64,000 bases of DNA, from NCBI GenBank assembly GCA_900468535.1, contig UBTY01000018.1, positions 47,246-111,245 of the forward strand, given 5' to 3'. The translations under genes and the position numbers were made by a program. Below, one piece after another: positions 39,307 through 47,805 of this stretch. The notes below the pieces were generated by a model. The model did no database searches. It was not told where the DNA came from and saw only the letters and a program-made list of their open reading frames with translations. Source of the DNA: Hyphomicrobiales bacterium (GTDB taxonomy: Bacteria > Pseudomonadota > Alphaproteobacteria > Rhizobiales > Rhizobiaceae). Position 1 is the first letter of the stretch. Every line of letters starts with the position of its first letter.

Positions 39307-39887
39307 GCGCCAGCTTTGTTAGCGAGGGAAAGCGCGTCGCGCGTCGTATAGAGAAAACTGTCCGAGAGCTCACGGCTCTCGACTGCCCGCGCAAGGATGA
39401 CCGCCCCCATCATAGCTGAAAGCGTCGTGAATCCCTTTTCACGACGCTCCTTCGGCGTTTCACCGGGAACAATGCCGGAGAGGATATCGACGAGCATCGA
39501 AAGCCCGTCATTGAAGGTCTCGCGCACCGCACCGCGACTGCGGCTGACCTCCTGGGCAAGCGAAGCAAAGACGCAGCTCCCGCCAGGATCATCGACGCTG
39601 CATCGCGACAGATAGTGATTGAGCAGCGCATCCAGTGGCCGCCCCGTCGCTGACGCGATGATCTCGTTCCAGCGGATCTTCACCTTCTCGATCAGTGCGC
39701 GGCTGACCTCGAGCGCCAGCTCTTCCTTTGATTCAAAATGGCCGTAGAACCCGCCATGCGTCATGCCGGCGGCCTTCATGATTTCGGCAACACCGATACC
39801 GTCGAAGCCCTTCTCGCGAAACAGCACGCCCGCAACCTGCAGGATCTTCTCGCGATTCTCGGCAAATTTCTCTCGGCTGACGCGCAT
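39303..39887 (-). CDS. TetR/AcrR family transcriptional repressor
   Basis: A 194-residue regulator. The N-terminal helix-turn-helix MRVSREKFAENREKILQVAGVLFREKGFDGIGVAEIMKAAGMTHGGFYGHFESKEEL is a TetR domain with the recognition helix around GGFYGHF. The C-terminal part is a ligand-binding helical bundle with SVDDPGGSCVFASLAQEVSRSRGAV. It is divergent from an MFS transporter, and two copies of a 14-bp palindrome lie in the shared promoter, so autoregulation and control of the transporter are likely. The ligand is unknown. Confidence 0.93.
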   Translation of the reverse strand: MRVSREKFAENREKILQVAGVLFREKGFDGIGVAEIMKAAGMTHGGFYGHFESKEELALEVSRALIEKVKIRWNEIIASATGRPLDALLNHYLSRCSVDDPGGSCVFASLAQEVSRSRGAVRETFNDGLSMLVDILSGIVPGETPKERREKGFTTLSAMMGAVILARAVESRELSDSFLYTTRDALSLANKAGA

Positions 39888-39916
39888 TCGCTTCTCCGCA
39901 ATTCACTGCTTGACAA

Positions 39917-39945
39917 TTTATATGACGTCCATCATCAATACGCAA
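39917..39945 (-). promoter_or_regulatory. Candidate promoter of the TetR gene
   Basis: On the minus strand TTGCGT (39945-39940) and TATAAA (39922-39917) are separated by exactly 17 bases, about 30 bases before the tetR ATG at 39887. The first operator (39922-39935) lies in the spacer and touches the -10 hexamer, an arrangement fit for autorepression. Confidence 0.55.
39922..39935. promoter_or_regulatory. Candidate TetR operator 1
   Basis: ATGACGTCCATCAT, an imperfect copy of ATGATGACCATCAT, centred in the tetR/MFS divergent region. The two copies are 29 bases centre to centre, close to three helical turns. Repetition of the same palindrome beside a TetR gene supports an operator role. Confidence 0.6.
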
Positions 39946-39950
39946 CAATT

Positions 39951-39964
39951 ATGATGACCATCAT
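39951..39964. promoter_or_regulatory. Candidate TetR operator 2
   Basis: ATGATG-AC-CATCAT is a perfect palindrome with a 2-base centre, about 47 bases before the MFS gene start, placed to block its promoter. Confidence 0.6.
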
Positions 39965-40011
39965 CTAAACGCTTTCGATAGTCTCCGGCAACCTCAAGAC
40001 GGAACGGCCAC

Positions 40012-41310
40012 ATGGTATCTACTGCCCTTGCCTCAACGCTGGCGCGACGCAACATCCACTATGGATGGGTGGTCGTCGCGGCAACCTTCATCACCATGCT
40101 GGTGACCGCCGGCGCCATGGGCGCGCCTGGAGTCCTCATCAAGCCGCTTCAGGATGAATTCGGCTGGGAAACCTCGCAGATATCCTCGGCACTTGCTGTC
40201 CGCCTGATCCTGTTCGGCCTCATGGGTCCCTTCTCCGCCGCCTTCATGAACTACTTCGGCGTACGCAAGGTCATCGTCTTTGCCATGATCCTGATCGCCA
40301 GCGGCTTCGTCGGTTCCCTGTTCATGACCGAACTCTGGCAGTTGCTATTACTCTGGGGCATCGTCGTCGGCTTCGGCACCGGACTGACCGCGATGGTTCT
40401 CGCGGCAACGGTTTCGGCCCGCTGGTTCACCAAGCATCGTGGGCTGGTCGTCGGCATGCTGTCGGCGAGTTCCGCCACCGGCCAGCTGGTTTTCCTGCCG
40501 TTCATGGCGCAGTTGACGGAAAGCTACGGATGGCGCGCGACGGTCTTCTTCGTCTGCGGCATGATCATGCTTGCCGCCCTTCTGGTGCTTGCCTTCATGC
40601 GCGATCGCCCCTCCGACCTTAACCTGCCGGCATTCGGTGACGAACAGGTCACGCCGCATGTCCCGCCGCAGGGCGGCCTCCTGACGATGCTCGCAACCCC
40701 GATCACGGTTCTCAAGGAAATCTCCAGCACCTCGACCTTCTGGATCCTGTTTGCCACCTTCTTCATTTGCGGGCTGAGCACCAATGGCCTGATCCAGACG
40801 CACTTCGTCACCCTTTGCGGCGACTTCGGCATCGTCCCCGTCGCGGCTGCCAGCGTTCTTGCCGTCATGGGTATCTTCGATTTCTTCGGCACGATCGGCT
40901 CCGGCTGGCTCTCCGACCGTTTCGACAACCGCTGGCTTCTCTTCTGGTATTACGGCCTGCGCGGGCTCTCGCTGCTGTTCCTGCCCTTCAGCGATTTCAG
41001 CTTCTACGGCCTGTCGATCTTCGCGGTCTTCTATGGTCTCGACTGGATTGCCACCGTGCCGCCAACGGTCAAGATCGCCGCCGATCGCTTCGGCCGAGAA
41101 AAGGCCGGCCTCGTATTCGGCTGGGTCTTCGCCGGCCACCAGCTCGGGGCAGCAACCGCGGCCTACGGCGCCGGCTGGTCGCGGACAGAACTGCAGAGCT
41201 ATCTTCCAGCCTTCTTCATCGCCGGTGCCTTCTGCCTGCTGGCCTCGATCCTGGCGATCACGCTGAAGAAGTCGGGCACCCATCAGCCTGCCGCCGCAGC
41301 CGCCCATTGA
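40012..41310 (+). CDS. Major facilitator superfamily transporter
   Basis: A 432-residue 12-helix MFS protein. It opens MVSTALASTLARRNIHYGWVVVAATFITMLVTAGAMGAPGVLIKPLQDEFGW, typical of the oxalate/formate antiporter-like (OFA/MCT) group. A central LALIVLAFMRDRPSDLNL-type loop and a GSGWLSDRFDNRW loop 8-9 motif follow. The substrate is unknown; a monocarboxylate or drug is possible. The divergent TetR gene and twin operators suggest inducible expression. ATG 40012 has purine-rich AAGACGGAACGG before it. Confidence 0.9.
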   Translation: MVSTALASTLARRNIHYGWVVVAATFITMLVTAGAMGAPGVLIKPLQDEFGWETSQISSALAVRLILFGLMGPFSAAFMNYFGVRKVIVFAMILIASGFVGSLFMTELWQLLLLWGIVVGFGTGLTAMVLAATVSARWFTKHRGLVVGMLSASSATGQLVFLPFMAQLTESYGWRATVFFVCGMIMLAALLVLAFMRDRPSDLNLPAFGDEQVTPHVPPQGGLLTMLATPITVLKEISSTSTFWILFATFFICGLSTNGLIQTHFVTLCGDFGIVPVAAASVLAVMGIFDFFGTIGSGWLSDRFDNRWLLFWYYGLRGLSLLFLPFSDFSFYGLSIFAVFYGLDWIATVPPTVKIAADRFGREKAGLVFGWVFAGHQLGAATAAYGAGWSRTELQSYLPAFFIAGAFCLLASILAITLKKSGTHQPAAAAAH

Positions 41311-41431
41311 TCCCTGGCGTTTCCGGCCTGCGAGCGCCGGAAACCACAATAAATCAAGCCGAGAACTTTCGCCCGCCGTCTTGCGCGCGCGGGCGAACGC
41401 ATGCTAGACACCCGCCTCGTCGGTATCCGTT

Positions 41432-41516
41432 GCCCCATTGGCGGAATTGGTAGACGCGCTCGACTCAAAATCGAGTTTCGAAAGAAGTGCTGGTTCGACC
41501 CCGGCATGGGGCACCA
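41432..41516 (+). tRNA. tRNA-Leu (CAA)
   Basis: An 85-base tRNA of the long-variable-arm (class II) type. The acceptor GCCCCAT/ATGGGGC is followed by A and an encoded CCA. The D arm is GGAATTGGTAGAC. The anticodon stem CTCGA/TCGAG holds the loop CTCAAAA, reading CAA for leucine UUG. The variable arm is TTTCGAAAGAAGT, and the T arm GCTGG-TTCGACC-CCGGC has the standard TTCGA. Its promoter lies in the 120 bases after the MFS gene. Confidence 0.97.
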
Positions 41517-41593
41517 CCTACCGCAAATCATCTGTTTAATTTTACTCTTACTTCAGTCAAAGTGTCGCCCGCAGAACGAGGGAATGCGAGCAC

Positions 41594-43342
41594 GTGCATC
41601 AGGAAGTAACGCTTATCGCCACCGTAGCCGTCAGCTTTGTCTGTGCGGCGATCTTCGGCTACATCGCCGACCGCCTGCGGCTGCCGCCGCTCGTCGGTTA
41701 TCTGATGGCGGGCATCGCGCTGGGGCCGATTACGCCCGGCTTCATTGCCGATAGCAGCCTTGCGAGCCAATTGGCGGAGATGGGTGTCATCCTGCTGATG
41801 TTCGGTGTCGGCCTGCACTTCTCGACCGCCGACTTGCTCGCCGTACGCGGCATTGCCATCCCCGGCGCCATCGCCCAGATCGTGGTTGCCACGCTCTTCG
41901 GCATCGGCCTGGCGGAATGGTGGGGATGGGGGCTCGGCGCCGGCATCGTCTTCGGTCTCAGCCTCTCGGTGGCGAGCACGGTCGTGCTTCTGAAGGCGCT
42001 CGAGGAGCACAATCTTCTTGATCAGGCGAGTGGACGCGTCGCCGTCGGGTGGCTGATCGTCGAAGATCTCGTCATGGTTCTGGCACTGGTTCTTCTGCCG
42101 GCGCTTGCCGAATTGCTTGGCGGGCACGCAGCCGAAAGTGCCGCCCACGGTGCGGGGCTGCCCCTCTGGCTCAGCATCGTCCTGACATTGCTCAAGGTCG
42201 GCGCCTTCGCAATGATGGCAATCTTCCTCGGCCCCAAGGTCGTCCCCTGGCTGCTGACGCTGGTTGCGCGGACGGGATCGCGCGAGCTCTTCACGCTGAC
42301 GGTGCTGGCGATCGCACTCGGCATTGCGTTTGGATCGGCGCAGATATTTGGCGTATCCTTCGCGCTCGGCGCATTCTTCGCCGGCGTCGTCATGAGTGAA
42401 TCACATCTCAGCCATCGCGCCGCTGCCGATTCATTGCCGCTTCAGAACGCCTTTTCGGTTCTGTTCTTCGTGTCTGTCGGCATGCTGTTCGATCCCTCGA
42501 TCCTCGTGCGCGAACCACTCGCCGTCGCCGCCGCCCTCGCCCTCATCATCGTTGGCAAGTCGATCATCTCCTTTGCCGTGGTCGTCCTGCTGCGATACCC
42601 GATCGGCATGGGGCTGACCGTGGCGGGTGGTCTGGCGCAGATCGGCGAGTTCTCGTTCATTCTGGCCGCACTCGGCGTCTCGCTCGGCCTGCTGCCGGCT
42701 GATGGCCAGGCCATCATTCTCGCGGCGGCCATCATCTCGATCATTCTCAATCCGCTCGTCTGCGTGGGCGCCGAAGCGTTGCACGGACATGTGCACCACA
42801 GGTGGGCAGCGCTTTGTGCCCGTTTCGGCCATCGCAAATATGAAGTCCTGAGCCGGGAACTGGAGCGCACCCGCGCGATCAACGAGGCACGGGAACGCGA
42901 GCACCAGCTGGAAATGCAGGAACTCATCGAAACCTTCCCGCTTTTCGCCAAGGTCGATGAAGATTCGCAGGAAGAATTGCTGCTGCTCTTCAGGCCGAAA
43001 TCGGCGCTGCCAGGCCAACGCGTGATCCGAAAGGGCGATCGCGGCGATGGCATGTATTTCCTGTCGTTCGGCACGGTCGAGGTCCAGCTTGCCGAGGAAG
43101 ACATCAAGCTCGAGCCGGGATCTTTCTTCGGCGAGATGGCGCTTTTGAGCGGCGGACGCCGGACGGCCGATGTCGTTGCCACCGACTTCTGTCAGTTTCT
43201 CGTGCTGGAACGGCGCGATTTCAACATGTTCACATCAAAGCATCCGGCGCTGCGCCAGGCCGTCACGGAAATGGCCCGTGCGCGGACGGCAAGAAACGTC
43301 ATGCGCCAGAATGATCGCGAGCCTTCAAGCGTCGCCTCCTAA
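41594..43342 (+). CDS. CPA2 cation:proton antiporter with a C-terminal cyclic-nucleotide-binding domain
   Basis: A 582-residue fusion. About twelve membrane helices (residues 1-400) form a Kef/YbaL-type Na+/K+:H+ exchanger with LPPLVGYLMAGIALGP, VILLMFGVGLHFS, ASTVVLLKALE and FFAGVVMSESHLSHRA. The usual TrkA-N domain is absent. Instead, after a coiled linker (about 415-450), residues 455-560 form a cNMP-binding barrel with LPGQRVIRKGDRGDGMYFLSFGTVEV and the phosphate-binding cassette FGEMALLSGGRRTA (Glu514, Arg523). So cAMP or cGMP may gate ion exchange. The GTG start at 41594 is the only one before the first helix. Confidence 0.92.
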   Translation: MHQEVTLIATVAVSFVCAAIFGYIADRLRLPPLVGYLMAGIALGPITPGFIADSSLASQLAEMGVILLMFGVGLHFSTADLLAVRGIAIPGAIAQIVVATLFGIGLAEWWGWGLGAGIVFGLSLSVASTVVLLKALEEHNLLDQASGRVAVGWLIVEDLVMVLALVLLPALAELLGGHAAESAAHGAGLPLWLSIVLTLLKVGAFAMMAIFLGPKVVPWLLTLVARTGSRELFTLTVLAIALGIAFGSAQIFGVSFALGAFFAGVVMSESHLSHRAAADSLPLQNAFSVLFFVSVGMLFDPSILVREPLAVAAALALIIVGKSIISFAVVVLLRYPIGMGLTVAGGLAQIGEFSFILAALGVSLGLLPADGQAIILAAAIISIILNPLVCVGAEALHGHVHHRWAALCARFGHRKYEVLSRELERTRAINEAREREHQLEMQELIETFPLFAKVDEDSQEELLLLFRPKSALPGQRVIRKGDRGDGMYFLSFGTVEVQLAEEDIKLEPGSFFGEMALLSGGRRTADVVATDFCQFLVLERRDFNMFTSKHPALRQAVTEMARARTARNVMRQNDREPSSVAS

Positions 43343-43455
43343 GCACCGTCAATCACGAAGAATTTTGCTCGGCGCTGCCGCATGAACGACACAGCAAGCA
43401 TTTACACGCGGCCGTGCCACCCATAAAGCTCATGCACCAAACGGAAAGGACCGGA

Positions 43456-44052
43456 ATGCTTCGCAGACTTTACGACTGGACCATGTCTCTCGCTGCCCGC
43501 AAATCGGCGGAAGTCTGGCTCGCCGTTATCGCCTTCGTCGAAAGCTCCGTCTTTCTGGTGCCGGCCGATGTCCTCTTTCTCCCCATGGCGCTTGCAAAGC
43601 CCGAGCGCTCCTATCGCTACGCGCTCGTTGCGACGATCGCTTCGGTCCTTGGCGGCATCGCCGGCTGGACGCTCGGCTACTATGCCTATGATGCCGTTGC
43701 CCGTCCCGTGCTGGAATTCTACGGCAAGCTGGATGCCTTCGAGCATCTGCGCCTCTACATTCACGACGAATGGGAGATCCTGCTTCTTCTCCTCGTGACA
43801 TCGGGCTTTGCCCACCTTCCGCCGATCAAGATCGTGACGATCCTGGCCGGCGTCATTCATATGAATCTCTGGTTCTTCGTGATCTCAGCGATCATCGCCC
43901 GTGGTGCGCGCTTCCTGGTGCTTGCCTGGCTGCTGCGCCGCTATGGCGAGCCGATTCGCCACTTCATCGAAAAGCGGCTCGGCCAAATCGCGGCTGTCGT
44001 CGCAGCCGTCGTGATCGCGCTAGGACTGGCCTATAAACTGCTTGCCCCCTAA
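43456..44052 (+). CDS. DedA/YqaA family membrane protein
   Basis: A 198-residue protein of the SNARE-associated/DedA superfamily in its YqaA branch. ESSVFLVPADVLFLPMALAKPERSYRYALVATIASVLGGIAGWTLGYYAY is the family signature, followed by FYGKLDAFEHLRLYIHDEWEILLLLLVTSGFAHLPPIKIVTILAGV. Such proteins act in lipid scrambling or membrane homeostasis. The start at 43456 (MLRRLYDW) has AAAGGACCGGA upstream. It is followed 18 bases later by dsbB, and both probably share a transcript. Confidence 0.92.
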   Translation: MLRRLYDWTMSLAARKSAEVWLAVIAFVESSVFLVPADVLFLPMALAKPERSYRYALVATIASVLGGIAGWTLGYYAYDAVARPVLEFYGKLDAFEHLRLYIHDEWEILLLLLVTSGFAHLPPIKIVTILAGVIHMNLWFFVISAIIARGARFLVLAWLLRRYGEPIRHFIEKRLGQIAAVVAAVVIALGLAYKLLAP

Positions 44053-44070
44053 AACGCTTCGGAGCCCTGC

Positions 44071-44583
44071 ATGACTGCCTCCTTCTCGCTTACCCGACCG
44101 GCTTTCCTCTACTCGGTCCTGCTGGCGCTCGGCATGGCTGTTGTCGTCGGCTCGGCACTCGGCTTCCAGTACATAGGCGGCTATATTCCCTGCGCGCTTT
44201 GCTTGATGCAACGCCAGCCATATTACTACGGCATTCCGATCGTGCTTCTCGGCGCGCTCTCCTCGGCGTTCGGCCTGCCGAACTGGATCGGCCGCACCTT
44301 CCTTCTCGCCGGTGGCCTTCTGATGATCGTCGGCGCCGGCATGGGCGTCTATCACTCCGGCGTGGAATGGCACTTCTGGCCGGGTCCGGCGACCTGCTCG
44401 ACCAGCGCCGGCAGCATGACGCAGAATGCCGGCGACCTGCTGACCGAACTCAACACCATCAAGGGACCATCCTGCACGGACGCGGCGCTGCGCGTGCTGG
44501 GCCTTTCCTTCGCCGGCTGGAACGTGTTGGCAAGCCTCGTCCTCGCGGCCATCGCCTTTGTCGGCGTGCGCAAATCGGCTTGA
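44071..44583 (+). CDS. dsbB: Disulfide bond formation protein B
   Basis: A 170-residue inner-membrane quinone reductase that reoxidises DsbA. The four helices carry the two catalytic cysteine pairs: Cys41-x2-Cys44 (CALCLMQRQPYYYG) on the first periplasmic loop, and Cys109 and Cys135 on the second (ATCSTSAGS, GPSCTDAALR). The length fits the alphaproteobacterial DsbB. It follows the DedA gene, and a convergent HNH gene begins 32 bases after it. Confidence 0.95.
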   Translation: MTASFSLTRPAFLYSVLLALGMAVVVGSALGFQYIGGYIPCALCLMQRQPYYYGIPIVLLGALSSAFGLPNWIGRTFLLAGGLLMIVGAGMGVYHSGVEWHFWPGPATCSTSAGSMTQNAGDLLTELNTIKGPSCTDAALRVLGLSFAGWNVLASLVLAAIAFVGVRKSA

Positions 44584-44615
44584 GCGTCGGCTTGGGCGAT
44601 AGGGCGGACTGACTG

Positions 44616-45173
44616 CTAAGGCTGCAGTTCGCTATCCCAGTAAAGATAGTCGAGCCAGCTATCGTGCAGATAGTTCGGCGGGAACAGCCGGCCGTTGTTG
44701 TGCAGATCCTGAACTGTCGGCGGATATGGCTTCTGGTTCGGGAACATCCCGGCCTGCTTCGGCAGTTTGCTGCCTTTTCTGAGATTGCAGGGAGAGCATG
44801 CCGCCACGACGTTTTCCCACGTGGTTTCGCCGCCATGGGCGCGCGGGATAACGTGGTCAAACGTCAGGTCGTCGTGTTCGCCGCAGTACTGGCATTCGAA
44901 CTTGTCTCTGAGGAAGACGTTGAAGCGCGTAAAGGCGGGGTTGCGGGACGGCTGAACGTAAGTCTTGAGGCATACGACACTGGGAAGCCGCATCGAAAAG
45001 CTCGGAGAAGAAACCGAGTGTTCGTACTCCGCGATGATATTCACGCGGTCAAGAAATACCGCCTTGATCGCGTCCTGCCAGGACCAGAGCGACAAGGGAT
45101 AATAACTCAAAGGCCTATAGTCAGCGTTCAGAACGAGCGCGGGCAGGGCCTGTGGGGAGACTGCAATCGTCAA
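44616..45173 (-). CDS. HNH endonuclease
   Basis: A 185-residue nuclease with a zinc-type HNH: Cys94-x2-Cys97 (FECQYCGEHDDLTFDHVIPRAHGG), metal ligands Asp106 and His107, Asn121, then Cys126-x2-Cys129-Asn (AACSPCNLRKGSK). The N-terminal 80 residues (LVLNADYRPLSYYPLSLWSWQDAIKAVFLDRVNI) are typical of a family found in many genomes, possibly a housekeeping nuclease of unknown target. It has no mobile-element context. The start at 45173 fits the family. Confidence 0.92.
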   Translation of the reverse strand: MTIAVSPQALPALVLNADYRPLSYYPLSLWSWQDAIKAVFLDRVNIIAEYEHSVSSPSFSMRLPSVVCLKTYVQPSRNPAFTRFNVFLRDKFECQYCGEHDDLTFDHVIPRAHGGETTWENVVAACSPCNLRKGSKLPKQAGMFPNQKPYPPTVQDLHNNGRLFPPNYLHDSWLDYLYWDSELQP

Positions 45174-45269
45174 GGGACTCTCCTGATCGATTCGGCATCT
45201 GCATCCTTATATTAGGCCGGTTGTGACGGCATTGTGAAGTCCAATATATTCAGTCGATAAGGCGGATTG

Positions 45270-45289
45270 AAGAAAGTGACCACGGTCAC
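45270..45289 (-). terminator. Terminator overlapping the glycosylase gene stop codon
   Basis: GTGACC-AC-GGTCAC (45276-45289) is a perfect palindrome that includes the stop codon of the glycosylase gene. On the minus strand it is followed by TTTCTTC. Confidence 0.55.
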
Positions 45290-45930
45290 TCGACGGGCAG
45301 CACGCCGCGCCCGAGCTTTACGGCATAATATGCCCAAAAAAGCCGGGAAGCCACCGACCGCCAGGGAGACCAGACCTCAGCCAACACCGCCAATTCTTTC
45401 GCCGTCGGACGCTGAGCGAGACCGAATGCCGCAGCAACAGCATTCTGAAGCGCCACGTCGCCGGCCGGAAAGATGTCGGCATGCCCCTCGCAGAACATCA
45501 GATAGACCTCCGCCGTCCACGGGCCAACGCCTTTGAGCGCGGTCAGCGCCCCGCGTGCCTCTGCCGCCGGTATCTCCGACAACCCCTCCAGATCGAGTTC
45601 GCCAGCTGCCGCAGCCTCGGCAACCCGCGACAGAGTGTCCGCCTTGGCGCGCGACAATCCGAATTCCCGCCAGGCGTCGGGAGGCAGCAGAAGATAGCTT
45701 TGCGAGGTAAGCGGCTCGTTTGCCTGCAGCATGCGCCGCCAGATCGCATTGGCGCTCGCCCGCGACACCATCTGCGACACGATGATATGGGCAAGCCCCT
45801 CAAAGCCGCGCTCCCGCAAGCGAAGCGGGATGGGGCCAGCATGTTCTGCAACCGGAACAAGCCGCGGGTCGAGCAACAGCAGCTGCTCCAATCCCTGCCG
45901 CACATCCGCGTCGCTACGGATGATCTGCAT
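45286..45930 (-). CDS. DNA-3-methyladenine glycosylase, AlkA-like
   Basis: A 214-residue HhH-GPD enzyme of alkylation repair. The helix-hairpin-helix LTALKGVGPWTAEVYLMFCEG is followed by the catalytic Asp158 in ADIFPAGDVALQ. It is shorter than E. coli AlkA and lacks its N-terminal domain, like bacterial MpgII/AlkA short forms. ATG 45930 was chosen; a start at 45972 would add 14 residues. It is divergent from gluQ with a gap of about 40 bases. Confidence 0.92.
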   Translation of the reverse strand: MQIIRSDADVRQGLEQLLLLDPRLVPVAEHAGPIPLRLRERGFEGLAHIIVSQMVSRASANAIWRRMLQANEPLTSQSYLLLPPDAWREFGLSRAKADTLSRVAEAAAAGELDLEGLSEIPAAEARGALTALKGVGPWTAEVYLMFCEGHADIFPAGDVALQNAVAAAFGLAQRPTAKELAVLAEVWSPWRSVASRLFWAYYAVKLGRGVLPVE

Positions 45931-45970
45931 GCTTCCTCGCGATCTCCTCGAATCCGTGGCAGAAGAAAGC

Positions 45971-46852
45971 ATGTCCGCGATTCCTCGTCAAAGCTCCGTC
46001 TTTCGTTTTGCGCCGAGCCCGAACGGGCCGCTTCACCTCGGCCACGCGCTCTCCGCCCTCTTGAACCAGGAAATGGCTGCAGCGTCATCAGGGCGCCTGC
46101 TGCTGCGGATAGAGGACATAGATCTCACCCGCTGCACACCCGAATTCGAAGCCGGCATCTACGCGGACCTCGAATGGCTGGGGATAGGCTGGGAGTGGCC
46201 AGTGCGGCGCCAGTCGGAGCATCTCGGTGAATACCAGGCCGCGCTCGACACTCTGATCGAAAGAGGCCTCGTCTACCCCTCCTTCATGACCCGTGGAGAG
46301 ATCCGTGCGCGCGTCGCCGCGGCAGAAGCGGAAGGCCGACCGTGGCCGCGCGATCCTGATGGCTCCCCGCTTTACCCCGACGACGACCTGCGGCGGACGG
46401 CATCCGATCGGCGCGAACTGCTTGCCTCCGGACTCAAGCACGCCTGGCGTCTCGACATGCGAAAAGCGATGGAGGACCTGGACGCACCGCTCTTCTGGGA
46501 CGAAACCGGCGACGGCGACCGAGGTAGGGTAGCGGCCGACCCGCGAGCCTGGGGCGATGTCATCCTGTCCCGCTCCGACGTGCCCTCGAGCTATCATCTA
46601 TCGGTGGTGCTGGATGATGCGCTGCAAGGCGCCACTCATGTCGTTCGCGGCCTCGACCTCTTCCACTCAACCGCCGTGCACCGGCTCCTGCAGGTCCTGC
46701 TCGACCTGCCCGCCCCGATCTACCACCATCACAGGCTGGTCACCGACAGCGACGGCCGCAAGCTCTCCAAGAGCCATGGCGATACCGGGCTATCGGCACT
46801 GCGCGAGCGCGGCTTCTCAGCGGCCGATATCCGCAAACTTGTCGGGCTTTGA
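45971..46852 (+). CDS. gluQ: Glutamyl-Q tRNA(Asp) synthetase
   Basis: A 293-residue GluRS-like enzyme that attaches glutamate to the queuosine base of tRNA(Asp), not to the tRNA end. The HLGH signature (22-25, PNGPLHLGHALSAL), LRIEDIDLTRC, the KLSKS motif (DGRKLSKSHGDTG) and the absence of the anticodon-binding domain mark the GluQ class. It goes with the queuosine-precursor transporter in this window. ATG 45971 is supported by the family start. Its 3' end overlaps the convergent YihY gene by 36 bases. Confidence 0.93.
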   Translation: MSAIPRQSSVFRFAPSPNGPLHLGHALSALLNQEMAAASSGRLLLRIEDIDLTRCTPEFEAGIYADLEWLGIGWEWPVRRQSEHLGEYQAALDTLIERGLVYPSFMTRGEIRARVAAAEAEGRPWPRDPDGSPLYPDDDLRRTASDRRELLASGLKHAWRLDMRKAMEDLDAPLFWDETGDGDRGRVAADPRAWGDVILSRSDVPSSYHLSVVLDDALQGATHVVRGLDLFHSTAVHRLLQVLLDLPAPIYHHHRLVTDSDGRKLSKSHGDTGLSALRERGFSAADIRKLVGL

Positions 46853-47728
46853 CGTCTTGCCCTGACCGCTCAGGAAATTGTGCTTGAAGATCGCGCGAAC
46901 CCGGAATTTCAGCAGTGCCGCGTTGATTTCCGCGCCGATGATGAAGATCACGCCGATCATGTAGAGAAAGATGAGCACGATCATCACCGAGGCCAGACCG
47001 GCATAGGTGGCGGTATAGTTGGCAAAGGTTGCCAGATAATAGGCGAAGATCAGCGCCCCGATCAGCCAGAGCAGCAAGGTCATCAGCACCCCCGGCAGAA
47101 CGTCGAAGACGCGCCGGCGACCGGCAGGCAGCCACAGATGCACGACGAAGAGGCCGACGGTCAGCATGAACAGTGTTCCATAGACGCGCCAGCTGAAGAC
47201 GACGTCGAGCGTATCCGCAAACAGCGGAAACCAGCGGCGCGCATAGTCTAGCGCAAGGGGTACCGCCACGAGCAGAATACTGACCGCCGCGAAGATGACG
47301 ACCGCGATCAGCACGTAGCCGAGGCTGGCAAGGCGCGTGATGTACCAGGGACGAGTTTCCTGCACCCGATAGGCGCGGTTGAGCGAGATCCTCAGCGCTT
47401 CGACGCCGTTCGAGGCGAAGTAGGCTGCGGCAAGCACCGATATCGTCAGCAGCCCGCCGCGCGGAACCGTCAGAACCTGGATCACCTGATCGACGAGCGG
47501 CTTGGCGATCGCCTCGGGCCATGTGTCGAAGATCAGATGGATCGCTCGGTCCGAGAACTGGTCGGCACCGAGAAAGTTCGCAAGCGTCGTCCCGAAGATC
47601 AGAAACGGAAACACGGCGAGAAGGCTGGACAGAGCCACATGACTCGCCATCGCAAACCCGTCATCCTCAAGAAAATGATAGATCGCATCGTAGACTACAT
47701 CGTAGAAGATGCGAAATATTCTCAGCAT
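46817..47728 (-). CDS. YihY/BrkB family membrane protein
   Basis: A 303-residue inner-membrane protein with about six helices. DDGFAMASHVALSSLLAVFPFLIFGTTLANFLGADQFSD is the family signature, followed by AAYFASNGVEALRISLNRAYRVQETRPWYITRLASLGYVL and NYTATYAGLASVMIVLIFLYMIGVIFIIGAEINAAL. It was once annotated as RNase BN, which is now known to be another protein; the function is uncertain, possibly transport. It is divergent from the SDR gene and overlaps gluQ at its 3' end. Confidence 0.93.
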   Translation of the reverse strand: MLRIFRIFYDVVYDAIYHFLEDDGFAMASHVALSSLLAVFPFLIFGTTLANFLGADQFSDRAIHLIFDTWPEAIAKPLVDQVIQVLTVPRGGLLTISVLAAAYFASNGVEALRISLNRAYRVQETRPWYITRLASLGYVLIAVVIFAAVSILLVAVPLALDYARRWFPLFADTLDVVFSWRVYGTLFMLTVGLFVVHLWLPAGRRRVFDVLPGVLMTLLLWLIGALIFAYYLATFANYTATYAGLASVMIVLIFLYMIGVIFIIGAEINAALLKFRVRAIFKHNFLSGQGKTSKPDKFADIGR

Positions 47729-47805
47729 TCCGTCTCTCGGCTTTCTTCATTGTCTCGCCAGTCCGAATATGGGAAACGAGTCCGAATTTGTACAGGAATC
47801 ATTCC

